Positions 16,365 to 25,555 of a stretch of DNA of 64,000 nucleotides are shown here, one piece after another. Positions within the stretch are counted from its first letter, which is position 1. Every line of letters starts with the position of its first letter. Both the position numbers and the translations under genes were made by a program. Origin of the DNA: Lustribacter sp965277075 (GTDB lineage Bacteria; Vulcanimicrobiota; Vulcanimicrobiia; Vulcanimicrobiales; Vulcanimicrobiaceae). The stretch spans positions 2,666,001-2,730,000 of the forward strand of contig OZ255707.1 in the NCBI GenBank assembly GCA_965277075.1. Direction: 5' to 3'. The notes under the pieces are model-generated. The model was not told the DNA's origin. It worked only from the letters and a program-made list of their open reading frames with translations, and did not search any database.

Positions 16365-17293
16365 TCGCGGCTTTCACGCTCACGCTGGCGCTTACCGTGA
16401 CGCTCGGCGCACCACTGATCGGCGCGCTGCGCCGCCTCGCCTACCGTCAACAGGCCTACGAAGATGCACCGCAATCGCATCAATCCAAGACGGGGACACC
16501 GACGATGGGCGGCCTGCTGTTCCTGCTCGCTCCGGTCGTCGCGGCCGCGGTCGTGCACGACGCCGTCGCCGGCGCGTTCGCGCTGTTGATCGTCGGTTCG
16601 GCGGCGATCGGGTTCGTCGACGACTACGCGGCGATCCGCAACGGGCACAACCGCGGCTTACGCGCGCGCACCAAATTTTTCGCGACCGCGCTCGTCGGCG
16701 CCGCGTTCCTCGGACTGCTCGTACAGTTGCCGGACGTCAACCGCGACGTGCTCTTTATCGGCGCCGTTCCGACGTGGATCTGGTTCACCTTATCGCTGGC
16801 CGTCGTTCTCGCAACGACACATGCCGTCAATCTCACGGACGGTCTTGACGGTCTGGCGTCGGGCACGATCGTTCCCCCGCTCGCCGTCTTGGCGTTCATC
16901 GCGGTGCGCATGGAACGAACGGATGTTGCGACGGTGACGGTGGCGGTACTCGGCGCGGTGCTTGGATTTCTCGTCTACAACCGTCATCCGGCAAAGATGT
17001 TTATGGGCGACACGGGATCGCTCGCGCTCGGCGGGGCGCTTGCCGGTGCAGCAATTTTGACGGGCACCCAGCTCTTGCTTCCTCTCATCGGCGGCGTCTT
17101 CGTTGCCGAAACTCTCTCTGTGATCGTCCAAGTCACGTCGTACAAGACGACGCGGCGTCGCATTTTTCGGATGAGCCCGTTGCACCATCATTTCGAGCTG
17201 AGCGGTTGGCCCGAAACGACGGTGACGGCCCGTTTTTGGCTCGCGTCGCTCGTGCTCGGACTCATCGGCTTCGTGATCGTGGTGCGTCTATGA
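16361..17293 (+). CDS. mraY: Phospho-N-acetylmuramoyl-pentapeptide transferase MraY
   Basis: A 310-aa polytopic membrane enzyme that makes lipid I from UDP-MurNAc-pentapeptide and undecaprenyl phosphate. It has KTGTPTMGGLLF (about residue 43), the Mg-binding GFVDDYAAI (about 84), THAVNLTDGLDGLASG (about 152), FMGDTGSLALGG (about 212) and the terminal SPLHHHFELSG. About ten hydrophobic helices. GTG 16361 overlaps the CofE-like stop by 4 nt, and the stop overlaps the murD ATG by 4 nt. Confidence 0.96.
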   Translation: MIAAFTLTLALTVTLGAPLIGALRRLAYRQQAYEDAPQSHQSKTGTPTMGGLLFLLAPVVAAAVVHDAVAGAFALLIVGSAAIGFVDDYAAIRNGHNRGLRARTKFFATALVGAAFLGLLVQLPDVNRDVLFIGAVPTWIWFTLSLAVVLATTHAVNLTDGLDGLASGTIVPPLAVLAFIAVRMERTDVATVTVAVLGAVLGFLVYNRHPAKMFMGDTGSLALGGALAGAAILTGTQLLLPLIGGVFVAETLSVIVQVTSYKTTRRRIFRMSPLHHHFELSGWPETTVTARFWLASLVLGLIGFVIVVRL

Positions 17294-18693
17294 ATACTCC
17301 CCTGACCAGCGGCCGCTTTGACCGCAACGAACGCGTGCTCGTCATCGGGCTCGGCCGCAGCGGCCGGGCGACTGTCGAGGTGCTGCAACCGCGCGTCGCG
17401 GCGCTGTACGCCACCGACGAGAGCCCCCGCGAGAGCCTCGCGAGCGCGATCGCCGAACTTGCAACGGCGAACGTACCGTTCGTTGCCCCGGACGATCTCG
17501 CCGACATCTTTCCGAAAGTCACCGTTGCCGTGCTCTCGCCCGGCATCCCGCTCAACGGCGAGCTAGTACGACGCATTCAAGCCGCCGGCATACCGGTGTT
17601 CAGCGAAGTCGAAGTCGCGTACCGTATTTGTAAGGCGCCGATCGTCGCGCTGACCGGCACCAAGGGGAAGTCGACGACGACGGCATTGATCGGCGCGATC
17701 TTTCGGCAAGCCGGGAAGACGACCCACGTCGGCGGCAATATCGGCAATGCCTTGATCCACGAGACGGCAAACGCGAAAGCCGAAGATTGGGTGATTGCCG
17801 AGGTCTCGTCGTTCCAGCTCGAGTCGATTCGCTCGTTCAAGCCGCGCATCTCGTGCATCATCAACGTCACGCCCGATCACCTCGACCGCTATCACTCGAT
17901 GGATGAGTACGCCGAAGCGAAGTTTCGTATCTTCGCGAACCAAGGCCCAGGCGATACGTTCGTCGGCAACATGGACGATCCGATCGCCGCGTCGGCGCCG
18001 GGTGAAGACGGAACCCGCATTCGCGCGCGGGCGTTCTGGTTCGCGCAAGAACCACACCGCGGCGTCACGCTCTACGTGCGGAACGAGCGCACGATCGTCT
18101 ACGCGCCGCCGACCGGTGATCCGCGCCCGGTCGAAATCATGAACGTGAGCGATATTTCGTTGCTGGGCGCGCACAACGTCGAGAACGTGATGGCGGCGAT
18201 TCTCGTCGGACTTGCGGCCGGACTCGACAAAGTCGGGATCGCGGCAGCTGTGCGCGCGTTCCAGCCGATGCACCACCGGCTCGAAACGGTTGCCGAGCGC
18301 GACGGCGTGATCTGGGTCGACGACTCGAAAGCTACCAACCCCGGCGCTGTCATCGCGGCGCTGCGTTCGTTCGACCGTCCGATCGTGTTGATCGCGGGCG
18401 GCAAAGCGAAGGGGACGGATTTCGCCGACATGGGGAAAGTGATCTCGTCGCGGACGAAAGCGGCGGTGCTGATCGGCGAGGCCGCGGCCGACATCGCCAA
18501 GCACATCAAACGCTCGACCGTCGCCAACGCATCATCGATGGATGAAGCCGTCGCGCTCGCTCGGACCTTCGTCGCGCCGGGCGACGTCGTGCTGCTCTCG
18601 CCGGGTTGCGCGTCGTTCGACATGTTCGCTTCGGCCGAAGCACGCGGCGACGCGTTCGCCGCCGCCGTCAACGGCGTCGAGCATGTTCGCTAG
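17290..18693 (+). CDS. murD: UDP-MurNAc-L-alanine:D-glutamate ligase MurD
   Basis: A 467-aa cytoplasmic Mur ligase adding D-glutamate. N-terminal Rossmann domain with VLVIGLGRSGRATVEVL, P-loop ALTGTKGKSTTTALIG (about residue 119), EVSSFQLESI (about 171), NVTPDHLDRY (about 190), WVDDSKATNPGA and AGGKAKGTDF in the C-terminal domain. ATG 17290 overlaps mraY as ATGA. The last 11 nt overlap the ftsW start. Confidence 0.95.
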   Translation: MNTPLTSGRFDRNERVLVIGLGRSGRATVEVLQPRVAALYATDESPRESLASAIAELATANVPFVAPDDLADIFPKVTVAVLSPGIPLNGELVRRIQAAGIPVFSEVEVAYRICKAPIVALTGTKGKSTTTALIGAIFRQAGKTTHVGGNIGNALIHETANAKAEDWVIAEVSSFQLESIRSFKPRISCIINVTPDHLDRYHSMDEYAEAKFRIFANQGPGDTFVGNMDDPIAASAPGEDGTRIRARAFWFAQEPHRGVTLYVRNERTIVYAPPTGDPRPVEIMNVSDISLLGAHNVENVMAAILVGLAAGLDKVGIAAAVRAFQPMHHRLETVAERDGVIWVDDSKATNPGAVIAALRSFDRPIVLIAGGKAKGTDFADMGKVISSRTKAAVLIGEAAADIAKHIKRSTVANASSMDEAVALARTFVAPGDVVLLSPGCASFDMFASAEARGDAFAAAVNGVEHVR

Positions 18694-19822
18694 CGCAGAA
18701 TACGCACGTCCGATCGGCGCGCGTCCGCGAACGCCGCTCTCGCCGCCGGACCCGTGGCTTTTCGCGACCGTCGCCGGCCTGGTCGCGATCGGCATCGTCA
18801 TGGTATTCAGCGCGTCGAGCGCAACGGCGTACGCGCTCTTTCACGACACGACGTACTTCCTCAAGCGCCAGATCGTCTGGCTCGCGATCGGCTGCATCTT
18901 CGCGTACGGCGCGTATCGCGTCGACTACACGAAGCTCAAGAAAATCTCGCCGGCACTGCTCGGCGTCACCTTCGTGCTGCTGGTTCTCACGCTTGTTCCG
19001 CACGTCGGCTGGCAGACCGGCGGCGCGCGTCGCTGGCTCGGCTTTCACGCGCTGAGCTTTCAACCCTCGGAGATCGCGAAGCTTGCGATCGTGCTGTTCG
19101 CGGCCGCGAAACTCGCGACGATGGGCGAGGACGTGCGTTCGCTCGTGCGCGGCGTCGTGCCGTTATTGTTCGTCGCCGCACTCATCGCGATTCCGATCTT
19201 CTTCGAGCCCGACATGGGCACCGCGAGTCTCGTCGTCTTTACGGCGATGGGCATGCTCCTGTGCGCCGGGATGCGCTTCGAGCACTTCGTCCTTGTCGTG
19301 CTCGCCATGCTGCCGGCCGTCGTGCTCGCGGTCGGTTCGAGTTCGTATAAGCGCGCGCGCGTCCTCGCGTTTTGGAATCCCTGGAAAGACCCGCAAAACA
19401 CCGGATTCCACATCGTCCAGTCGCTGCTCGCGCTCGGCAGCGGCGGGGTGTTCGGCCTCGGGCTCGGTGCCTCGCGGCAGAAGTTCTTCTACCTGCCCGA
19501 AGCGCATACCGACTTCATCTTCGCCGTGCTCGGCGAAGAGTTGGGTTTGCTCGGCACGCTTGCGGTGCTCGCGCTGTTCACGGCGTTCGCGATTCGCGCG
19601 TTCACGATCGCGCAACGCACCCCGGACCGGTTCGGATTCTTCGTCATTTGCGGCTGCACGATGTTGATCGTCATCCAGGCGTTCATCAACATCGGCGTCG
19701 TCACGTCGTCGTGGCCGGTGACCGGCGTCCCGCTGCCGTTCATCTCGTTCGGCGGAACGTCGCTCATCGTGAACTTGATCGCCGCTGCGCTCATCATGAA
19801 CGTGGCGCGACGAGCACGGTGA
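18683..19822 (+). CDS. ftsW: Septal peptidoglycan glycosyltransferase FtsW
   Basis: A 379-aa SEDS-family polytopic membrane protein, the glycan polymerase that pairs with FtsI. Typical elements are GIVMVFSASSATAY in the first helix, QTGGARRWLGFHALSFQPSEIAKLA split by the family's conserved GxRRWL and QPSE motifs, FEPDMGTASLVVF, QSLLALGSGGVFGLGLG, LPEAHTDFIFAVLGEELG, and the C-terminal TGVPLPFISFGGTS. Start at ATG 18683 inside murD; the upstream part of the open frame is murD in another phase. Stop overlaps murG (GTGA). Confidence 0.95.
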   Translation: MFASAEYARPIGARPRTPLSPPDPWLFATVAGLVAIGIVMVFSASSATAYALFHDTTYFLKRQIVWLAIGCIFAYGAYRVDYTKLKKISPALLGVTFVLLVLTLVPHVGWQTGGARRWLGFHALSFQPSEIAKLAIVLFAAAKLATMGEDVRSLVRGVVPLLFVAALIAIPIFFEPDMGTASLVVFTAMGMLLCAGMRFEHFVLVVLAMLPAVVLAVGSSSYKRARVLAFWNPWKDPQNTGFHIVQSLLALGSGGVFGLGLGASRQKFFYLPEAHTDFIFAVLGEELGLLGTLAVLALFTAFAIRAFTIAQRTPDRFGFFVICGCTMLIVIQAFINIGVVTSSWPVTGVPLPFISFGGTSLIVNLIAAALIMNVARRAR

Positions 19823-20979
19823 GCGTCTTTCGTGTCGCGTTTACCGGTGGTGGAACGGGGGGGCACGTGTATCCGGCATTGGCGATCGACGACGCGATTC
19901 GCGCTGCGTACGGTGCAGGGCGGTACGAGCCGCGGTTCTTCGGCAATCGCGACGGTTTGGAGGCGCGTCTCGTGACGGTGATGCCGCTCGCGTTCGTGCC
20001 GTCGGCCGCGTTGCAGCGCTCGCTCTCACTCGGCACGTTACGAACATTCGTTCGCAATCTGGCCGGCATCGTCGTCGCGCTGCGCTCGCTCGCGGCGTTT
20101 CGTCCGCAGGTGGTCGTTGCGACGGGCGGCTACGTGTGCTTCCCCGTCGTGGTCGCGGCGCGTCTTTTGCGCTTCACCGGCGTCCTTCGTTGTGCGATCG
20201 CGCTGCTCGAGATCAACGCGCGGCCGGGGCTGACGAACCGTCTCCTCGCGCCGCTCGTCGATGAAGTCTGGACCACGTACGATGCATCAGCTCCATACTT
20301 TCGCGGCAAGGCGCATCGCACCGGAACGCCGGTCCGCGCGTCGTTCGCGAACGCCGTCCACCCGGCTCGTGCACGCATGCAACTCGACCTGGCACCGGAA
20401 CGTACAACGATCGTCGCGATGGGCGGCAGTCAAGGCGCGCGCTCGATCAACGAGGCGGTCGTGGCGCTGGTGACGCGCCGAACGCTGGGCGACGGCCGCC
20501 AAGTGCTGCACGTCAGCGGTGAGCGCGACTATGCCTACATGCAAGCCGAAGAACGCGACACCGGCAGCAATCACGTCGCGCTCGTCGCGTATTTGCCGGA
20601 TCCGGCGAACGCGTACGCCGCAGCCGACGTCGTCATCGCCCGCTCGGGCGCTTCGACGTTAGCCGAACTCGCCGCGACCGGTACGCCCGCCATTCTGGTA
20701 CCGTATCCGCACGCCGCCGACGACCATCAAGCGCACAACGCGGCCGTTTTTGCCGACGCCGGTGCGGCGGTCGTCATCGCCGACCGCGAGTTGGACGGCG
20801 ACCGGTTATGGTGGGCGCTCGATGCGATATTGCAACCCGAACGCGCGGCGTCGATGCGACGTGCGGCGCAGACCCTCTCGGCACCGAACGCCGGTGCGGA
20901 TATCGTGAGCCGGATCGAATCCCTCATTCCGGCGCGGGTCGCGCAAAACGCGACCGCGAACGAGGCGCGCCGTGACTAA
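19819..20979 (+). CDS. murG: UDP-GlcNAc:lipid I N-acetylglucosamine transferase MurG
   Basis: A 386-aa peripheral-membrane GT28 enzyme that converts lipid I to lipid II. The N-terminal glycine-rich loop FTGGGTGGHVYPALA (about residue 7), ATGGYVCFPVVVAA, the second glycine-rich loop AMGGSQGARSINE (about 200) and the nucleotide-sugar site RSGASTLAELAATGTPAILVPYPHAADDHQ-like stretch (from about 275, with conserved H and Q) are all present. GTG 19819 start overlaps ftsW by 4 nt; the 3' end overlaps murC by 8 nt. Confidence 0.95.
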   Translation: MSVFRVAFTGGGTGGHVYPALAIDDAIRAAYGAGRYEPRFFGNRDGLEARLVTVMPLAFVPSAALQRSLSLGTLRTFVRNLAGIVVALRSLAAFRPQVVVATGGYVCFPVVVAARLLRFTGVLRCAIALLEINARPGLTNRLLAPLVDEVWTTYDASAPYFRGKAHRTGTPVRASFANAVHPARARMQLDLAPERTTIVAMGGSQGARSINEAVVALVTRRTLGDGRQVLHVSGERDYAYMQAEERDTGSNHVALVAYLPDPANAYAAADVVIARSGASTLAELAATGTPAILVPYPHAADDHQAHNAAVFADAGAAVVIADRELDGDRLWWALDAILQPERAASMRRAAQTLSAPNAGADIVSRIESLIPARVAQNATANEARRD

Positions 20980-22354
20980 CGGAGTACGCGCGTATCATCT
21001 TGTAGGAATCGGCGGGATCGGTATGAGCGCGATCGCGCGTTTGTTGCTCGCGCGTGGTGCGCGCGTGACGGGATCCGACATGCGGCGCACACCGCTCGTC
21101 GAGCAACTCGAAGCCGAAGGGGCCGACGTCTGCATCGGCCATCACGCCGACAATGTCGGCGATCCATCGCTCGTGATCGTATCGAGCGCGATCGCGCACG
21201 ATAATCCGGAGTTCGTCGCCGCGCTCGAACGCGGCATCGATATCAAGACGCGCGGCGCGATGCTTGCAGATCTCACGGGTTCGCGCAAGACGATCGCCAT
21301 CGCGGGGACGCACGGGAAGACGACGACGACCGCGATGACGGCCGCGATCTGCGAGGAAGGCGGCCTCTCGCCGACGTTTGCGATCGGCGGTGTCCGCACC
21401 GACACGGGGACGAACGCCGGCAGCGGCAACGGCGTCTGGTTCGTCACCGAGAGCGACGAGAGCGACGGGTCGTTTTTGCACTTGCAGCCGACGATCGCGT
21501 GCATCACGAACGTCGAGAACGATCATCTCTCGAGCGATGACGAACTGCCCGGTCTCCTCGCGTCGTTCGCGACGTTCGTCCAACGCGTGCCGCCGGACGG
21601 GCGCGCGATTATCGGACTCGATAATCGCGGCAGCGCCTTCATCGCGACGAATGCGAACGTCCCCAAGACGACGTTCGGCACGCGCGGCGCGGCCGATCTC
21701 ACGGCGCACGACATCGTTTACGAGGGTCTCGGTTCGCGCTTTACCCTCGTTGAGCGCGGCACGCCGCTCGGCCCGATCGCGTTGCAAGTTCCGGGCGAGA
21801 TCAACGTGCAGAATGCGCTGGCGGCGATCGCCGTCGCCCGCGCGATCAAGGTCGACTTCGCACCGATTGCGCGCGCGCTCGCCGCGTTCCGCGGCGTTCG
21901 CCGCCGCTACGAGATCATTGCCGAGCGCGACGGCATCGTGATTGTCGACGACTACGCGCACCACCCGACCGCGATCGCGCAGACGATCGCCGCGACGCGC
22001 GGCTACACCGACGCGCCGATCGTCGTTGCGTTCCAACCGCATCGCTATTCGCGCACGCGATACCTCGCCGGCGATTTCGCGGCTGCGCTTGCCTTTGCCG
22101 ATCGCGTGATCCTCACACCGATCTATGCAGCGTCGGAAGCACCGATCCCGGGTGTGAGCGAACGTTCGATCGGCGAACCGCTCGAACGCGCGGGAACGCC
22201 GGTCACGTACGTGACCGATGCCGCAGAGCTGCTCGATGCGGTTCCGCGCGTCGCAGGCGATCGCGCCGTCGTGCTGATGCTGGGCGCCGGATCGATCTCC
22301 GGTATCGCGCACCAACTCGCCGAACGGATGACGTCGACCGCCGCGGCTCGTTGA
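20972..22354 (+). CDS. murC: UDP-MurNAc:L-alanine ligase MurC
   Basis: A 460-aa Mur ligase catalysing the first amino-acid addition to UDP-MurNAc. HLVGIGGIGMSAIARLLLARG at the start, P-loop AGTHGKTTTTAMTA (about residue 112), VTESDESDGSFL (about 157), CITNVENDHLSSDD, VDDYAHHPTAI (about 327) and FQPHRYSRT (about 351). GTG start inside murG. Its TGA shares one base with the murB ATG (TGATG). Confidence 0.95.
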   Translation: MTNGVRAYHLVGIGGIGMSAIARLLLARGARVTGSDMRRTPLVEQLEAEGADVCIGHHADNVGDPSLVIVSSAIAHDNPEFVAALERGIDIKTRGAMLADLTGSRKTIAIAGTHGKTTTTAMTAAICEEGGLSPTFAIGGVRTDTGTNAGSGNGVWFVTESDESDGSFLHLQPTIACITNVENDHLSSDDELPGLLASFATFVQRVPPDGRAIIGLDNRGSAFIATNANVPKTTFGTRGAADLTAHDIVYEGLGSRFTLVERGTPLGPIALQVPGEINVQNALAAIAVARAIKVDFAPIARALAAFRGVRRRYEIIAERDGIVIVDDYAHHPTAIAQTIAATRGYTDAPIVVAFQPHRYSRTRYLAGDFAAALAFADRVILTPIYAASEAPIPGVSERSIGEPLERAGTPVTYVTDAAELLDAVPRVAGDRAVVLMLGAGSISGIAHQLAERMTSTAAAR

Positions 22355-23289
22355 TGACGGCGCCGGCGTCGCTGCTCACGGACGACGATCGTGCGGGGCT
22401 GGCAACGCATTTCGGCGAGCGTGTACGGTTCGACGCGCGGCTCGCGCCCTATACGTGGTGGAAGATCGGCGGCCCGGCCGATGCAACGTTCGCGATCGGG
22501 ACGACCGCCGACGCGACGTTCGCGCTGCGCTGGGCATTCAAGCGCAAGCGACCGTGGTTCGTCCTCGGGGCGGGTTCGAATCTCCTGATCGGCGACGGTG
22601 GTATGCGCGGCCTCGTGTTTCGACTCGGCGGCGACTACGACGCGTTGGACGCGCGCACCAATGGAGACGAGATCGTCGTGCGTGCCGGCGCCAGTGCGTC
22701 GTTGCCGCAACTCGTCGCGCAAGCCGCGTCGCTCGGCGCGGTCGGCGTCGACGGCTTGGCGGGCATTCCGGCGACGGTCGGCGGTGCGATCCGCATGAAC
22801 GCCGGCACCGATCGTGAGATCGGCGAATTCGTGCGCGAGGTGCGCGTGCAAACGCCGACGCGGCCGGAGCCGCATCCGATGTGGATCGGATTCTCGTATC
22901 GTCACACGACCTTGCCGCGCGACGCGATGGTCGCCGATGTGACGCTCGCTTTCGCACGCGGCGACCCAGGCGCGGTGCGCGCGCACACCCAGCACCGGCT
23001 GGTACGACGCAAGGCCACGCAACCGGTCGCGCTGCCCAACGCGGGTTCGTGTTTTCGCAATCCGCCGGGCGACCGGGCCGGGCGGCTTATCGAGGCCGCC
23101 GGCGCCAAGGGCTGGCGTGCCGGCGGAGCGGAAGTCTCAGTGCTGCACGCAAACTTCATCGTCAACATGGCCGGCGCTACCGCCCTCGACGTCAGCTCGC
23201 TGCTCGCGCGCGTTCATCGCGCCGTCGATGACGCATTCGGCGTCGACCTTCATCTCGAAGTGCACCTCGTCGGAGAATTCATCACGTAA
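22354..23289 (+). CDS. murB: UDP-N-acetylenolpyruvoylglucosamine reductase MurB
   Basis: A 311-aa FAD enzyme that reduces UDP-GlcNAc-enolpyruvate to UDP-MurNAc using NADPH. FAD-binding features WWKIGGPADATF and VLGAGSNLLIGDGG (about residue 68), GLAGIPATVGGAIRMNAG (about 132), YRHTTLP, and the catalytic-Ser motif NAGSCFRNP (about 230) identify a type I/IIb-like MurB. ATG 22354 is preferred over the in-frame TTG at 22351 because of the TGATG junction. The last base of its TAA is the first base of ddl. MurA is not in the window. Confidence 0.94.
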   Translation: MTAPASLLTDDDRAGLATHFGERVRFDARLAPYTWWKIGGPADATFAIGTTADATFALRWAFKRKRPWFVLGAGSNLLIGDGGMRGLVFRLGGDYDALDARTNGDEIVVRAGASASLPQLVAQAASLGAVGVDGLAGIPATVGGAIRMNAGTDREIGEFVREVRVQTPTRPEPHPMWIGFSYRHTTLPRDAMVADVTLAFARGDPGAVRAHTQHRLVRRKATQPVALPNAGSCFRNPPGDRAGRLIEAAGAKGWRAGGAEVSVLHANFIVNMAGATALDVSSLLARVHRAVDDAFGVDLHLEVHLVGEFIT

Positions 23290-24212
23290 TGCCCAAGGTT
23301 CGGATCGCGGTGGTCATGGGAGGCACGAGTGCCGAGCGCGAGGTTTCGATCGAAACCGGACGCTGCGTGATGAACGCGATCGCCAATCTCGGACACAGCG
23401 CGCAATCACTGGATTTCGACGCGCGCTTCGTCGACGCGTTGCGCGATATCCGGCCGGATGTCGTGTTCAATGCGCTGCACGGTACCGGGGGCGAAGACGG
23501 CACGATCCAGGGGATATTGGAATGGCTGGGCGTTCCGTACACCGGGAGCGACCTCACCAGTTGCGCGCTCGCGATGGACAAGCATCTCGCGAAGAAGTTG
23601 CTCGCCGCCGAAGGCTTGCCGACGCCCGCGTGGGACACGTTCGATCTCGGCGGCGGGACGCTGCCGCTCCTGCCCGGCTCGCTCAACCTGCCGCTTGTCG
23701 TCAAGCCGCGTGCCAACGGCTCGAGCGCGTTCGTTTCGATCGTGCGAACGCATGAAGAATGGACGCGCGCGATGATCGACATCGCGCCGCGCACGACGCA
23801 GATTTTGGCTGAGGAATTCGTGGGCGGACGCGAGTTTTCGGTCGGCGTGCTCGGTGAAGAAGCGCTGCCGATCGTGGAGATCGTCGCCGGCGACGAGTTC
23901 TACAGCTACGACGCGAAGTACAAACCGGGCGGCTCGCGCCATCTCGTGCCGGCGCCGATCGGCGACGACCTCACCTCACGTCTGCAGATGCTTGCGCTCT
24001 CGATGCACCGGCTCATCGGTTTGCGCGACTACTCGCGCACGGATTTCATGGTGACGAAAGAAGGCCGCCCGTACATCCTCGAGATCAACGCACTGCCCGG
24101 ATTGACGCCGATGTCGCTGTTGCCCGACGAAGCTCGTGTCGCCGGTATCGGCTTCGATGCGTTGATCGAACGCCTGATCCAGTTCGCCTTGGGACGGGCC
24201 GTCCTCGTCTAA
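23289..24212 (+). CDS. ddl: D-alanine--D-alanine ligase
   Basis: A 307-aa ATP-grasp enzyme making the D-Ala-D-Ala used by MurF. VVMGGTSAEREVSIETG at the start, ALHGTGGEDGTIQGILE (about residue 63), GSDLTSCALAMDK, VVKPRANGSSAFVSIV (about 138), and the metal/ATP site ILEINALPGLTPMSLLP (about 259). Last gene of the dcw cluster here. Its TAA stop lies inside a 4-bp direct repeat flanking the MITE-like element that follows. Confidence 0.95.
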   Translation: MPKVRIAVVMGGTSAEREVSIETGRCVMNAIANLGHSAQSLDFDARFVDALRDIRPDVVFNALHGTGGEDGTIQGILEWLGVPYTGSDLTSCALAMDKHLAKKLLAAEGLPTPAWDTFDLGGGTLPLLPGSLNLPLVVKPRANGSSAFVSIVRTHEEWTRAMIDIAPRTTQILAEEFVGGREFSVGVLGEEALPIVEIVAGDEFYSYDAKYKPGGSRHLVPAPIGDDLTSRLQMLALSMHRLIGLRDYSRTDFMVTKEGRPYILEINALPGLTPMSLLPDEARVAGIGFDALIERLIQFALGRAVLV

Positions 24213-24296
24213 CAGGGTGCTGAAGAACTCGCCGTGTCCGGATCGGGCCCGAAGAGGTGGGTTTGAGGCGGCGCGGTGTAGTTTTTCAGCACCCTG
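24213..24296. mobile_element. MITE-like element, 84 bp with 17-bp terminal inverted repeats
   Basis: Left arm CAGGGTGCTGAAGAACT (24213-24229) and right arm at 24280-24296 are inverted repeats matching at 16 of 17 positions. The 50-nt interior has no gene. CTAA occurs immediately outside both ends (24209-24212 and 24297-24300), consistent with a 4-bp target-site duplication. That combination indicates insertion of a non-autonomous element mobilised in trans by an unidentified transposase. The folded RNA would be a long hairpin and might also attenuate transcription beyond ddl; it has no terminal U-run outside the stem. Confidence 0.65.
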
Positions 24297-24340
24297 CTAA
24301 GGGAGGCGGTCCGTCCAGCGCCTTTGAAAATTGACGCGCT

Positions 24341-25555
24341 ATGGCAGGAACAGTAGTCGATCGTGGTCTCGAGGGCATCATCGTCGGCGAGACCGTTCTC
24401 TCGAATGTCGAAGGTCAGATCGGACGGCTGACCTACCGCGGCTACGACATTCACGACCTCGCGGCCAACGCGACGTTCGAAGAAGTCGTCCATCTGCTGC
24501 TCTACGGCCGTCTCCCGACGCATTCCGAACTCCACGATCTCACCGCAAAACTCACCGAGGCGCGCCCGTTGCCGTCGGCGATGTTCGCGCTCCTGCACGC
24601 GATTCCGAAAACGGCGTGGCCGATGGACGTGCTGCGCACGTCGATCTCGGCGATCAGCCAGTTCATCCCGCACGCGGTCGACGGATCGCACACGAGCGAT
24701 GTCGACGCGGCGATCAACCTGATCGCGAAGACCCCGGTGATCGTCGCGGCCTGGGATCGCATCCGCCGCGGGCTCGAGCCGATCGCGCCGGATCCGAAGT
24801 TGCGCGCGGCCGCGAATTTTCTTTGGATGCGCAGCGGTGAAAAACCGATCCACGAAGCGGAAGCCGCGCTCGACACCTACTTCGTGTTGCTCGCCGACCA
24901 CTCGTATAACGCCTCGACGTTCTCGGCGCGCGTCACGGCTTCGACGAACGCCGACATCTACGGCGCGATCACGGCCGCTGTCGCCACGCTTGCCGGCGAC
25001 TTGCACGGCGGCGCGCCGAGCAAGGTGATGACGATGCTCGAAGAGATCGGACTCCCGGAAAAAGCGAACCCCTACGTGCGCGAGCTTTTGGGCCGCGGCG
25101 AGAAGATCATGGGTATGGGCCATCGCGAATACAAGATTCGCGACCCGCGTGCCGCGCATCTCGAGAGCATGGCGAAAGCGCTGACCGAGAAATCACATAC
25201 GAAATGGTATTTGATCGCGCGCGCGCTCGAAGACGCGTCGAACACCGTGCTCCAAGAAGTGAAGCCGGGCAAACAGATCTATGCGAACGTCGAGTTCTAC
25301 ACGGCGCCGACGCTCTCGAGTCTCGGCATTCCGAGCGATGAGTTCACGTGCATGTTCGCCTGCGGCCGAATGCTGGGCTGGTGCGCGCACGTGCTCGAAC
25401 AGCTCGCAGCGAACCGTTTAATCCGTCCGCAGGCGACCTACGTCGGCCCCGACGTGCACCCGTTCGAGCCGATCAATCATCGTCACGTCGGCATGACCAC
25501 GAACGGGAACGGCGCCCTGCCGAACGGTACAGCCCCGAGCGGAGTGCGCAACTGA
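24341..25555 (+). CDS. Citrate synthase (citrate/2-methylcitrate synthase family)
   Basis: A 404-aa enzyme condensing acetyl-CoA (or propionyl-CoA) with oxaloacetate. It starts with GLEGIIVGETVLSNVEGQ and contains LTYRGYDIHDLA, the first catalytic His region DLHGGAPSKVMTML (about residue 225), GMGHREYKIRDPRAAH (about 257) with His and Arg, and the C-terminal FACGRMLGWCAHVLEQ. An extra tail of about 25 residues (TTNGNGALPNG...) follows the normal end. The tail overlaps the hisB start. Citrate versus methylcitrate cannot be decided by eye. It is preceded by the MITE-like element. Confidence 0.9.
   Translation: MAGTVVDRGLEGIIVGETVLSNVEGQIGRLTYRGYDIHDLAANATFEEVVHLLLYGRLPTHSELHDLTAKLTEARPLPSAMFALLHAIPKTAWPMDVLRTSISAISQFIPHAVDGSHTSDVDAAINLIAKTPVIVAAWDRIRRGLEPIAPDPKLRAAANFLWMRSGEKPIHEAEAALDTYFVLLADHSYNASTFSARVTASTNADIYGAITAAVATLAGDLHGGAPSKVMTMLEEIGLPEKANPYVRELLGRGEKIMGMGHREYKIRDPRAAHLESMAKALTEKSHTKWYLIARALEDASNTVLQEVKPGKQIYANVEFYTAPTLSSLGIPSDEFTCMFACGRMLGWCAHVLEQLAANRLIRPQATYVGPDVHPFEPINHRHVGMTTNGNGALPNGTAPSGVRN

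Noticed and set aside
20924..22315. Minus-strand open frame of 463 codons opposite murC
   Set aside because: Shadow; MurC motifs are unambiguous on the plus strand.
24213..24296. Plain rho-independent terminator for the dcw operon
   Set aside because: The 50-nt loop, the lack of a U-run after the stem and the CTAA direct repeats fit an inserted element better, though termination as a side effect is possible.
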